Source: an uncultured Verrucomicrobia subdivision 3 bacterium
Lineage (GTDB): Bacteria > Verrucomicrobiota > Verrucomicrobiia > Limisphaerales > UBA11358
Direction: 5' to 3'
Length of the DNA stretch: 64,000 nucleotides
NCBI GenBank assembly: GCA_903875465.1
Contig: CAIQWB010000100.1
Coordinates: forward strand, 1-64,000
A program made the translations under genes and the position numbers. Position 1 is the stretch's first letter. Each line of letters begins with the position of its first letter. Under the pieces are notes generated by a model. The model saw nothing but the letters and a program-made list of their open reading frames with translations, was not told the DNA's origin and did no database searches. Shown piece by piece: positions 17,008 through 25,464 of the stretch.

Positions 17008-17514
17008 TCAAACCGTCAGGTTTTTATTCCGCGCGCGGGATTCCTCCTGCAGCCGGATTTTGAAAGCCGCCAGCGCGGTTTGCAAGGCGGGATCGGCCCC
17101 GGCCAGGATTTGCACCGCCAGGAGACCGGCATTGCGGGCGGCATTGATGCCGACAGTGGCGACGGGCACGCCCGGGGGCATTTGGACGATGGAAAGCAGG
17201 GAATCGAGGCCATCCAGCGACTTGCCTTGAATGGGCACGCCGATGACGGGCAGGATGGTGAAGGCGGCGGTGACACCCGGCAGATGGGCGGCGCCGCCGG
17301 CCCCGGCGATGATAAGGCGCAAGCCGCGGGTGCGCGCGCTGGAAACGTAGGTTTCCAACCCGTGCGGATCGCGATGAGCGGAAATGACCCGGGCCTCGCT
17401 GGCCAGGCCGAATTCCTTGAGGGCATCCGCGGCCAGGCGCATCACGGGCCAATCCGAATCGCTACCCATTAAAATTCCCACCACTGGATTGGTCCCATGC
17501 GCATCGGTTGTCAT
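17008..17514 (-). CDS. purE: N5-carboxyaminoimidazole ribonucleotide mutase PurE
   Basis: PurE converts N5-CAIR to CAIR in purine biosynthesis. I use the ATG at 17514 (168 residues); the track extends 8 codons to a GTG at 17538. The active-site blocks are [13 protein letters not shown] near residue 12, SAHRDP near 46 (most PurE have SAHRTP) and [10 protein letters not shown] near 71. The usual tetramer-forming helices follow. No purK lies next to it, so the class I partner must be elsewhere, or the enzyme works alone. Confidence 0.93.
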   Translation of the reverse strand: MTTDAHGTNPVVGILMGSDSDWPVMRLAADALKEFGLASEARVISAHRDPHGLETYVSSARTRGLRLIIAGAGGAAHLPGVTAAFTILPVIGVPIQGKSLDGLDSLLSIVQMPPGVPVATVGINAARNAGLLAVQILAGADPALQTALAAFKIRLQEESRARNKNLTV

Positions 17515-17754
17515 GAGAACATTTGAACAAATAAGCACCCTGGTTTACAAGTCGCAATTAAGGCGGAGCTGCAGAGGTGCTTGAGAGCCCCAATAAAGGG
17601 GAAATGAATGTGGAAAGCGCATTTAACCCAGATAGAAAGGGCGGCACAACTATTTGTTGCCGGTATATCGACGACTTTTCGCAAATTTGCGTGGACCGGG
17701 GCTGGTGCAGGAATTTTTGTAACTTACGGCCGGGCGGAAAGCGTCTCAGCAGAT

Positions 17755-19077
17755 ATGTCACACGTGCCCCTGGTTACTCGCCGTCGTTTTTTGAAGGCCG
17801 CCCTGCTGGCCGGAACTGGTCCCTTCATTTTGCCGGGTCGTCTCTGGTCGGCGGACACGCCGGCGAACAGCCGGATCAATATCGGGTGCATTGGCATAGG
17901 GAAGCAAGGCAATGGCCTGATGCACGCGCTCCTGCCGCGCAAAGAGGTGCGGGTGGTGGCGGTGAGTGACGTGGACAGCCGACGCCGGGGCATGGCGAAA
18001 GCGGCGGTGGACAAAGCTTATGCGGGAAATACCGGGGCGGGTGGTCCGGGGTGTGTCGACTATGCGGATTTTCAGGAGTTACTGGCGCGACCGGACATTG
18101 ACGCAGTGGTGATTGCGACGCCGGATCACTGGCATGCGTTGATCGCCATTGCGGCGGCGAAGGCGGGCAAGGATATCTACTGTGAAAAGCCCATGGCGCA
18201 TACCATCTTGGAAGGGCGGGCCATGGTGGCGGCCACGCGGGCGAATCACCGGATTTTCCAAGTGGGCAGCATGCAACGTTCGATGGGGGAATTCCGGGCG
18301 GCCTGCGAATTGATTCGCAACGGCGTCATTGGCACCGTCACGCGCGTGGATGCAGCGGTCAGCGGCCCGCCGATCCCATGTGACCTGCCGGAAGAAACCC
18401 TGGAGCCCGGGTTGGATTGGGACCGCTGGCTGGGACCGGCACCACTGCGGCCCTATAATGCCATTCTCAGTCCGCGCGGCATGCCAGCGGGGTATCCCCA
18501 ATGGCGTCACTATCGGGAATACGGGGGCGGCGGGGTGTGTGACTGGGGGGCGCATCATTTTGACATTGTTCAATGGGCGTTCGGGTATGACACGAGCGGT
18601 CCGGTGGAATTTCTGCCGGGGGAAAATGATGCCGCAGGTCATGGGGTGCACTGGCGTTATCCAAACGGAGCGGTGGTGACGCACCAGGCCGGCAATGGCA
18701 TCACCTTTTATGGGTCGCTGGGGAAAATTTACGTCAACCGGGGAAAATTTCAGTTCTGGCTGGGAGAGCAACTCAAGGCCGAGCAAATGGATGATTATGG
18801 CGCGCTGCTGAAGGAATATTTGCCGGCCAATGCCGTGCGGCTATATCGCAGCACCAATCAAATCAGCAACTGGCTCAGTTGCCTGAAATCCCGGGCGCTG
18901 CCGGTCTGCGATGTGGAAACCGGTCATCGGTCGGCCACGGTGTGCAATTTGGTGAATCTGGTTTATTTCCACGGCCGGCCCATCCAATGGAACCCGGGGC
19001 AGGAACAGTTTGTGGACCATTCCGGCGAGGACGCCTGGTTGACGCGGGAATACCGGGCGCCTTGGAAACTGGCTTGA
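17755..19077 (+). CDS. Tat-exported Gfo/Idh/MocA family oxidoreductase
   Basis: This is a NAD(P)-dependent sugar or polyol dehydrogenase-like protein, predicted to be exported. I start at the ATG at 17755, because it places the twin-arginine signal VTRRRFLKAALLAGTG at the N-terminus; the track frame begins 49 codons earlier. The product has 440 residues. The Rossmann part shows INIGCIGIGKQGNG, the catalytic Lys block is YCEKPMAHT near residue 144, and the C-terminal sheet follows. It ends with EYRAPWKL, almost the same as the end of the second such protein at 48575. The substrate is unknown. Confidence 0.88.
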   Translation: MSHVPLVTRRRFLKAALLAGTGPFILPGRLWSADTPANSRINIGCIGIGKQGNGLMHALLPRKEVRVVAVSDVDSRRRGMAKAAVDKAYAGNTGAGGPGCVDYADFQELLARPDIDAVVIATPDHWHALIAIAAAKAGKDIYCEKPMAHTILEGRAMVAATRANHRIFQVGSMQRSMGEFRAACELIRNGVIGTVTRVDAAVSGPPIPCDLPEETLEPGLDWDRWLGPAPLRPYNAILSPRGMPAGYPQWRHYREYGGGGVCDWGAHHFDIVQWAFGYDTSGPVEFLPGENDAAGHGVHWRYPNGAVVTHQAGNGITFYGSLGKIYVNRGKFQFWLGEQLKAEQMDDYGALLKEYLPANAVRLYRSTNQISNWLSCLKSRALPVCDVETGHRSATVCNLVNLVYFHGRPIQWNPGQEQFVDHSGEDAWLTREYRAPWKLA

Positions 19078-19086
19078 GATTTTAAC

Positions 19087-20025
19087 TCAACGGCCAGCGA
19101 GATCTTGAATATTTTCCCACTGGCTCATGCCAGCACTCCAATAAAGGGTGCTGGCACTGAGTTCATTTTGGGCCAGGCGATATTGGATCTCGGCGAGCGT
19201 GAAGGGGCCGGTTTGGATTCCATCCGAGTGGAGATAAATGGTCGGTATTTCCAGGGCAGTGGGCGCGGGGCGGGCGGCGGTGGCCGCGGCGGCAATCTCG
19301 GCGGGTGACAAAATTTCCGCGCCAGGTGTTGCCTCCGGCCGGGGCGGTTTGTTGATACGAAATAACAACACCAGGGCCATGCCGGCGAGCATGCCGCCCA
19401 CGTGTGCTCCGAAAGCCACGCCACCCCCGGCCAGGCGAGGATACAGCAGGTCGATGATCATGCGGAACAAATCCTCTAAAAACCAAAAGCCAATGGCCAT
19501 CCACGCGGGGATTTCCCATTCGCCGTAATCGGCGGAGCCCAGGAAAAGGTAAACATATTTAAAAGTAATGTCGGCGTTGGCACGCAGGCATAAATACATG
19601 CCCAGGCATGCGCTGATGGCCCCGGACGCTCCGCCCAAAGCTTCGGGGGAGGCAAAATGGCCGGGCAGCGTGGCGATAAAAACCAGTTCGGCCAGGAACC
19701 CGCCGACCAGATAAAAGACTAGAAAGCGCCACCGTCCGATGAGGTCTTCCGCACAGCAGCCAAAGAGGAACAAATAAATCAGGTTGCCGAACAAGTGCCA
19801 AAAATTCGCATGCACAAACATGGAGGTCACCCAGGCGTACCAAGGGGAGGTGGCTGGGATGAGCCAGAGGTGTTCACGAATCCAGGCATCGCTTTGCCCC
19901 TGGGTCGTCATCGCAAAATAAAGCGACAACAAATAGACCAGCGTGTTGAGGCCAAGGAGCGTGAAGGTGACCACCGGCAGCCTTTCGGTGCGGTAATTCA
20001 TGCCGACTGGAAAAATTAAAAACAC
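19087..20025 (-). CDS. Rhomboid family intramembrane serine protease with C-terminal GYF-like domain
   Basis: This is a rhomboid protease of 312 residues. WHLFGN lies near residue 76, the nucleophile Ser134 in GGASGAISA and the catalytic His208 in GAHVGGMLAG, with six or seven helices between residues 17 and 222. After a Pro/Ala linker, residues about 263-312 form a GYF_2/DUF4339-like domain (LHSDGIQTGPFTLAEIQ and LYWSAGMSQWENI), a module that binds peptides or sits at the cytosolic face of membrane proteins. The start could also be the ATG at 20001. It is convergent with the upstream dehydrogenase gene. Confidence 0.9.
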   Translation of the reverse strand: MFLIFPVGMNYRTERLPVVTFTLLGLNTLVYLLSLYFAMTTQGQSDAWIREHLWLIPATSPWYAWVTSMFVHANFWHLFGNLIYLFLFGCCAEDLIGRWRFLVFYLVGGFLAELVFIATLPGHFASPEALGGASGAISACLGMYLCLRANADITFKYVYLFLGSADYGEWEIPAWMAIGFWFLEDLFRMIIDLLYPRLAGGGVAFGAHVGGMLAGMALVLLFRINKPPRPEATPGAEILSPAEIAAAATAARPAPTALEIPTIYLHSDGIQTGPFTLAEIQYRLAQNELSASTLYWSAGMSQWENIQDLAGR

Positions 20026-20161
20026 AGGCTAAGCGACTGGGCTTATTCAAGCGGAAATTTAACGTCCGTCAAGACTATGCCGGTTCATTTACCAGCCCAT
20101 TCACCACTTGAAGAAAGTGGTGGTTCGGTTTAGGCTGCCAATGAATCACCCATGCCATGCC

Positions 20162-21229
20162 ATGAACTTATTTTCCATACTGCCCCAAAACCGTCTGAAT
20201 CCAGGCGGCTGGCTGGTCGTGGCCGGCCTGCTGGCCTCCATGACGGGGGTGGCCCAGCACGTGCGGCCGGTTTACACGCCGTTGAACATCAATCACCCGA
20301 ACGGTTTGATCCCGCTGCTGCCGGTGGCCCCGGCGATATTGCCAGGCCAAGGTTTGGCCGAACATGATTTCTTTTATGCCGGTGAGGCCAAACAGGAACG
20401 AATGTTCCTGGTGCGGGCGGGCAAGATGGTTTGGTCCTACGAGCACCCTGCGGCCGGGGAAATCAGCGACGCAATCCGGTTGGCCGATGGCAAGATTCTC
20501 TTCGCGCATCAGCACGGGGTGACGGAGATTAATGCCGACAAACAAGTGCTGTGGAATTTTGAGGCCCCCACCAACACGGAGATTCACACGGTGCAGCCGA
20601 TCGGTCCAGACCGGGTGCTATTCATCGAAAATGGCAATCCGCCGCGGGTGCTGGTTATTAATAAAGTTACTGGCACCACCGAAAAACAATTCGTTCTACC
20701 CGTGGGTAATGCCAGGAGCACGCATGGCCAGTTCCGGCATGCGCGCCTGACAGACAAGGGCACCCTGCTGGTCGCGCACATGGACTTGGGAAAAGTTTGT
20801 GAATATGACAGTAATGGCCAGGTGCTTTGGTCGGTGACAGTGCCCGGGCCCTGGTCAGCCACACCGCTTAAAAACGGGAACATCCTGGTCTGCACTAGTA
20901 AAAAGTCGGTGCTGGAAATCAATCGCCAGGGCGATACAGTCTGGCAATTTACCACTGCTGACGCGCCGGCTTATGAATTGAACTCCCCGCAAACGGCCTC
21001 CCGCCTGGCCAACGGCAACACGATCATTAATAATTGGTTCAATCAATGGTCCAGCCGGCTGGATCTCGGCAATGCCCCGGTGCAGGCCATCGAAGTGACG
21101 CCGGCTAAAAAGGTGGTCTGGGCCTTGCGGTCCTGGACGCCGCCGACGAACCTGGGTCCTTCCACAACCATCCAGCTCTTGGACGAGCCGATGAGACCAG
21201 AGGACTTTAAATTCGGCGAATTCCACTGA
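20162..21229 (+). CDS. Secreted beta-propeller protein (PQQ/arylsulfotransferase-like repeats)
   Basis: The track begins at 20108, but the ATG at 20162 gives a normal Sec signal peptide (hydrophobic WLVVAGLLASMTGVAQ). The 355-residue protein has six or so related blade motifs of the type V-L-x-I-N-x-x-G/T...W-x-F/V, for example GVTEINADKQVLWNFEAP, GKVCEYDSNGQVLWSVTVP and SVLEINRQGDTVWQFTT. These resemble the propeller of arylsulfotransferase or PQQ-repeat proteins. No catalytic or cofactor residues can be assigned, so the role is open: carbohydrate or surface binding is possible. Confidence 0.75.
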   Translation: MNLFSILPQNRLNPGGWLVVAGLLASMTGVAQHVRPVYTPLNINHPNGLIPLLPVAPAILPGQGLAEHDFFYAGEAKQERMFLVRAGKMVWSYEHPAAGEISDAIRLADGKILFAHQHGVTEINADKQVLWNFEAPTNTEIHTVQPIGPDRVLFIENGNPPRVLVINKVTGTTEKQFVLPVGNARSTHGQFRHARLTDKGTLLVAHMDLGKVCEYDSNGQVLWSVTVPGPWSATPLKNGNILVCTSKKSVLEINRQGDTVWQFTTADAPAYELNSPQTASRLANGNTIINNWFNQWSSRLDLGNAPVQAIEVTPAKKVVWALRSWTPPTNLGPSTTIQLLDEPMRPEDFKFGEFH

Positions 21230-21248
21230 ACCGTACGGACATGGGACG

Positions 21249-22736
21249 CTAGATTTTTACTTCCCGGAGTGACGTTTTTAAAATTTTGCCGGTGGCGTTG
21301 CGCGGGAGAGCGGGCAGAAAGACCACGCGCCGGGGGACTTTGTAGTCGGCGATCTTGCCCCGGATAAACTGGATCAATTCGCGCTCCAGCAAGGTCACAC
21401 CTTCGGCGGGGGACACAAAGGCCAGCGGTTGTTCCCCCCGGCGCGGATCCGCCACGCCAATGACGGCGGCTTCCCTGACGCCGGGATATTGGTAAATCAC
21501 CTCTTCAATTTCCCGGGGGTAGACGTTATTGCCATTCACCAGGAGCATGTCTTTCTTGCGGTCGGTGATGAAAAAGTAGCCGTCGGCATCGCGGTAGCCC
21601 AAGTCGCCGGTTAACAACCAGCCCTGGCGGAACACTTTGGCCGTTTCGGCGGGTTGGTTCCAGTAACCGAGCATGACGTTGCCACCGCGCACGCATAATT
21701 CTCCCACCGCACCGGGTGGTAACATCTGGCCGGCATCGTCTTGCACGGTCAATTCCACATGGGCGATGGGGATGCCAATGGAACCGGCCTTGCGCGTGCC
21801 GCGCAGGGGGTTCTTGGCCACGACGGGGCTGGCTTCACTCAAGCCGTAGCCTTCAATCAGGGGTAAATGGTATTTCGCCTCAAAATCATTCAGCACCTGC
21901 AAGGGCAGGGGGGCGGAACCACTGATACACAGGCGGAAGGGCAGGGTGAGCGGCACGGGGGAACTGGCGAGCGCCCGATAGAGCGGGGGGATAGCCGGCA
22001 GGATGGTGGCCTGGCGGAGGCATAGTTCCTGGAGGATCAGCTTCGTCTGGCCGAGGGACTTGACCAAGACAACGGTGCCGCCCACCAGCAAGGGCAGCAG
22101 CACCCCCACGGTGAGCATGTAACTGTGAAATAGAGGCAGCAAAACCGCCATGCGGTCCCGGTCCACGGTCTCGAGGACGATCCGACAGCTATCCACATTG
22201 TGCAGGAGGTTGCCATGGGAAAGCATGGCACCCTTGGGGCGACCGGTGGTGCCGGAGGTATAAATAATGACGGCCAAATCCGCCTCGTCCCGGGCAGTGG
22301 TGGCCAAAGGGAAACCTGGGGGTGGGGAGGCGGCGGTGGTGGCGAAGGTTTCCACCGAGAAACATTTGAGGCCGGGCCGGGCCGCCATCAGGGTGGGGGC
22401 TTGGGACAGAAGGTCCGCTTCGGAAATGAGCACGTCAATGCCGGCATCGGCCAGGATATAATTGACCTCGTCTGGCTTGAGAAAATTATTGAAGGGTACC
22501 AATACGGCGCCGGCCCCGAGGATGCCAAAGACGGCGGTGATGAATTCTGGACGATTTTTGAGCCAGAGGCCCACGCGATCGCCCGGCTTTACGCCCCAAT
22601 CGGCCGTCAATTGCCCCGCTACGGTGCTGGCCCGGGCGAGGAGATCCGCATAGGTCCATTCGCTTTCCCCGTAAAACAGGGCGACTTTTTCCGGGCGCTG
22701 GGTGGCGGAATGGGCAAAGGCGGCGGCAAGGTTCAT
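21249..22736 (-). CDS. Long-chain fatty acid--CoA ligase (AMP-forming)
   Basis: This is an adenylate-forming enzyme of the ANL superfamily that activates a carboxylic acid, probably a fatty acid, to its CoA thioester. I start at the ATG at 22736 (495 residues); the track extension of 94 codons has no family similarity. Motifs: IIYTSGTTGRPKGAMLSHGN (P-loop, near residue 160), EGYGLSEASPVV, the TGDLGYRDADGYF hinge region and NVYPREIEEV, with the catalytic Lys in ATGKILK near the end. It is divergent from rnd. Confidence 0.92.
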   Translation of the reverse strand: MNLAAAFAHSATQRPEKVALFYGESEWTYADLLARASTVAGQLTADWGVKPGDRVGLWLKNRPEFITAVFGILGAGAVLVPFNNFLKPDEVNYILADAGIDVLISEADLLSQAPTLMAARPGLKCFSVETFATTAASPPPGFPLATTARDEADLAVIIYTSGTTGRPKGAMLSHGNLLHNVDSCRIVLETVDRDRMAVLLPLFHSYMLTVGVLLPLLVGGTVVLVKSLGQTKLILQELCLRQATILPAIPPLYRALASSPVPLTLPFRLCISGSAPLPLQVLNDFEAKYHLPLIEGYGLSEASPVVAKNPLRGTRKAGSIGIPIAHVELTVQDDAGQMLPPGAVGELCVRGGNVMLGYWNQPAETAKVFRQGWLLTGDLGYRDADGYFFITDRKKDMLLVNGNNVYPREIEEVIYQYPGVREAAVIGVADPRRGEQPLAFVSPAEGVTLLERELIQFIRGKIADYKVPRRVVFLPALPRNATGKILKTSLREVKI

Positions 22737-22824
22737 GGCAAAACTGTAAATAATCGCCGGGCGGGCTGGCAAAGAATTTTCCAAAAACTTTGTGCCGGAG
22801 TCAGTTATTGAGTAGATTCGGCGG

Positions 22825-23898
22825 GTGATTGACACTGATTCCAAGCTTTCCGCATACCTGCCGGTGCTGACTGCCGCCGACTGGCTGGCGGTGGACACTG
22901 AAGCTGACAGCTTGCATGCGTATCCGGAGAAAGTGTGTCTCATCCAGATCAGCACGGCGGCGGGGGATGAATTGATTGACCCGCTGGCCCGGATGGACCT
23001 CACGCCCTTGTTTGCCATTTTCCAGTCGCGTGAATTAATTTTGCATGCGGCCGATTATGATTTGCGCCTGCTCCGCAAGCATCATGCTTTCGTGCCTAGT
23101 GCCATTTTCGACACCATGCTCGCGGCGCGGTTGCTGGGCGAGCGGCAATTTGGCTTGAGCGCCCTGGTGGAGAAGTTTCTGGGCATCAAGCTGGACAAAG
23201 GTTCACAGAAAGCCGACTGGGCGCAGCGGCCGCTGACGGAGCGCATGGAAATTTACGCCCGCAATGACACGCATCATCTCAAGGCCATTGCGGACAAACT
23301 GAGGTCCGAACTGGAACTCAAGGGCCGCCTGACCTGGCACCAGGAAGCGTGCGCCCAATTGATTGCTGAGTGCGCGCAGCCGCCGGTCGTTGATGCAGAC
23401 GCGGTCTGGCGGATCAAGGGCAGCTACGGGCTGGATCGCCGGGGACTGGCGGTGCTACGGGCCTTGTGGCACTGGCGGGAAGCCGAGGCGATGGCCCTTT
23501 GCCGGCCGCCATTTTTTATCTTGAACCATGAACGCATGGTGGGCATTGCCGCCGCCGCCGCGGCCGAGCAACCGGTGGATCCGCTGATCCCGCCGCGCAT
23601 GAATCCGCGCCGTCAGGATGGAATTGTCGCCGCCGTGCGGTCGGGGCTGGCCGTGCCGGCGGCGGAGTTGCCGGTCATTATTCGCCAGCGCTTTAACCGT
23701 CCGTCCGAGGCAGAATTCCGGCGGTTCCGGGAACTGGAGAAAATCCGGGACCGGCGGGCTTTGGAATTGGGGCTGGATCCCACACTGATTGCGAGCCGGT
23801 CCACCCTGGGCGACCTGGCCCGGGATTGGGACGAGAACGTGGTGCATTTGATGAACTGGCAGCGGGAATTGTTGAAGGACCGGGGCGACGGGCAGTGA
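22825..23898 (+). CDS. rnd: Ribonuclease D
   Basis: This is a 3'-5' exoribonuclease of the DEDDy class that trims tRNA and other small RNA 3' ends. It starts at a GTG at 22825 and gives 357 residues. ExoI is VDTEADSLHAYPEKVCLIQIS, ExoII is HAADYDLRLLRKHH near residue 72, and ExoIII is YARNDTHHL near 148. The C-terminal half contains an HRDC-like region (WRIKGSYGLDRRGLAVLRALWHWRE). It is divergent from the acyl-CoA ligase with 88 bases between the starts. Confidence 0.92.
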   Translation: MIDTDSKLSAYLPVLTAADWLAVDTEADSLHAYPEKVCLIQISTAAGDELIDPLARMDLTPLFAIFQSRELILHAADYDLRLLRKHHAFVPSAIFDTMLAARLLGERQFGLSALVEKFLGIKLDKGSQKADWAQRPLTERMEIYARNDTHHLKAIADKLRSELELKGRLTWHQEACAQLIAECAQPPVVDADAVWRIKGSYGLDRRGLAVLRALWHWREAEAMALCRPPFFILNHERMVGIAAAAAAEQPVDPLIPPRMNPRRQDGIVAAVRSGLAVPAAELPVIIRQRFNRPSEAEFRRFRELEKIRDRRALELGLDPTLIASRSTLGDLARDWDENVVHLMNWQRELLKDRGDGQ

Positions 23899-24050
23899 AC
23901 CCTGCCGGATTTTTCCATGCGTCATCGGCATCTTATTCTCCCCCAGCGGTTTAAGGATTGACCAGGGACTTTAGCCCGCTATGCTGGCGCCAGCACAATC
24001 CCAACTCTTGCACCGCCCGGGCAGTGGGGCAAGCACTGGGTAATCAATGC

Positions 24051-24590
24051 ATGCATGTGAATTCCAAAGTGTTCTGGTTGTTTGGTCGTTCGGGGGCGGG
24101 CAAAACCACCCTGGCCGTGCGGCTGCGGGATGGCTTGCGCGAACGGCAACTCCCGGTGGTGTACCTGGATGGAGATGAGATGCGCGCCACCTTGTGTTCG
24201 GACCTGGGTTTCCATTCGGCGGCGCGGCTGGAAAATCACCGGCGGATTGCCGAAATGGCGCGGTTGCTGGCCAGCCAACAGATTAATGTGGTCGTCTCCA
24301 CCATGGCCCCGGAATATCCCCATCGGGATGTAGTCGCCCAGATTGCGGGTGAGCGGCTGGTATGGTTTTTCATTGATGCGCCGCTGGCGGTCTGCATGGC
24401 GCGCGACCCCAAAGGCATTTATAAACGGGCGCAAGCGGGGCAACTCGCCCAGTTGATTGATTATCCTTTCGGCGAACCGCGACCCCAGGAGGGGGGCAAC
24501 CGCATTAATACCCAGGCGCACAATGTAAACGATTGCTATCAGAAAATTCTTGGGGTGGCCCTGGCGCAACTGGCGGTTTCGGGCAGGTGA
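24051..24590 (+). CDS. cysC: Adenylylsulfate kinase
   Basis: CysC phosphorylates adenosine 5'-phosphosulfate to PAPS in sulfate activation. I use the ATG at 24051 (179 residues), which places the P-loop GRSGAGKTT at residues 12-20 as expected. The track frame starts 31 codons earlier. Family residues: YLDGDEMR, the FHSAARLENHRRIAEMA block, and MARDPKGIYKRAQAGQ, which corresponds to the ARDPKGLYKKARAG block. The P-loop reads GRSGAGKTT instead of the common GLSGAGKST. No cysD/N is nearby, so a role in sugar or lipid sulfation is possible. Confidence 0.86.
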   Translation: MHVNSKVFWLFGRSGAGKTTLAVRLRDGLRERQLPVVYLDGDEMRATLCSDLGFHSAARLENHRRIAEMARLLASQQINVVVSTMAPEYPHRDVVAQIAGERLVWFFIDAPLAVCMARDPKGIYKRAQAGQLAQLIDYPFGEPRPQEGGNRINTQAHNVNDCYQKILGVALAQLAVSGR

Positions 24591-24668
24591 AGCGTCCGGG
24601 CGAGTGACTGGGCCAGATGATTATTTAATTTAATATTGAAGGATCCCGGTGGGCTGTGCTAATAATAA

Positions 24669-25436
24669 ATGGAGATGCCTTTAACCACAGGCTATGCCAG
24701 TCGTTTTCAAGCGCCGGAAGCGGTCGCTGCCTACGAAATGCAGGAATATGGACCTGACTCCTATGCCTCCCGCATGTGGGAGCTGCAGCAACCCCGGCTG
24801 GCAGCCCTTCTCCAGCAGCAGCAAACCACGGTGGGCCGGCCCCTGACCCTGCTGGATTTCGCATGCGGCACCGGCCGGGTGCTGGCGGCAGTGGGGCCAC
24901 TGGTCGCGCGGGCGGAAGGTTTGGACATTTCGCCCGAAATGGTCGCCGTGGCGAAAAGTAAATGCCCCCGGGCCCACTTGCGGGTGGCCGACATTTTGCA
25001 AACCGAGACGTTGCCGGCCAATACATACGATGTGATCACCGCCTTTCGTTTTTTGCTGAATGTGGAACCATCGGTCCGGCGCGCGGTCCTCGCGCGGTTG
25101 CGGGAGTCCATTCGGCAGCCTGACGGGGTCTTGCTAGTGAACGTGCATGGAAATTCTCATTCGCTCCGGCATCCGGCCCTGGTGTGGCGCCGCTGGCGGG
25201 AACGCGCCCAGCCGACGGGGGCGATGCTCAATGAAATGTCCGCAGGAGAGACACGCGCCTTGTTGCGCGACACTGGCTTTGAAGTCCGCCAGGAGTTTGG
25301 GTTTGGCCTGTTGCCCCCGACTTTGTACCGAACGCCCCTGCGCGGTCTGACCAGGGCGTTGGATAAAACCCTGGCCGAGCGCGGATTGCTCCGCGAGTGG
25401 AGCATCGATTTGCTATTTGTCTGCCGGCCGGCTTAG
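24669..25436 (+). CDS. Class I SAM-dependent methyltransferase
   Basis: The 255-residue protein has methyltransferase motif I LLDFACGTGRVL near residue 60, motif II GLDISPEMVAVA, VADILQTETLP, and motif IV with the ITAFRFLLNVEP helix. The substrate is not evident. The 3' end overlaps the possible early start of the next frame and lies 28 bases before its ATG at 25465. It therefore belongs to a run with the kinase-membrane fusion and the PAP2-glycosyltransferase gene, which suggests envelope or glycan-lipid modification. Confidence 0.85.
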   Translation: MEMPLTTGYASRFQAPEAVAAYEMQEYGPDSYASRMWELQQPRLAALLQQQQTTVGRPLTLLDFACGTGRVLAAVGPLVARAEGLDISPEMVAVAKSKCPRAHLRVADILQTETLPANTYDVITAFRFLLNVEPSVRRAVLARLRESIRQPDGVLLVNVHGNSHSLRHPALVWRRWRERAQPTGAMLNEMSAGETRALLRDTGFEVRQEFGFGLLPPTLYRTPLRGLTRALDKTLAERGLLREWSIDLLFVCRPA

Positions 25437-25464
25437 TCTCCGGCGGGGCAGTTTGCTGGAAATT

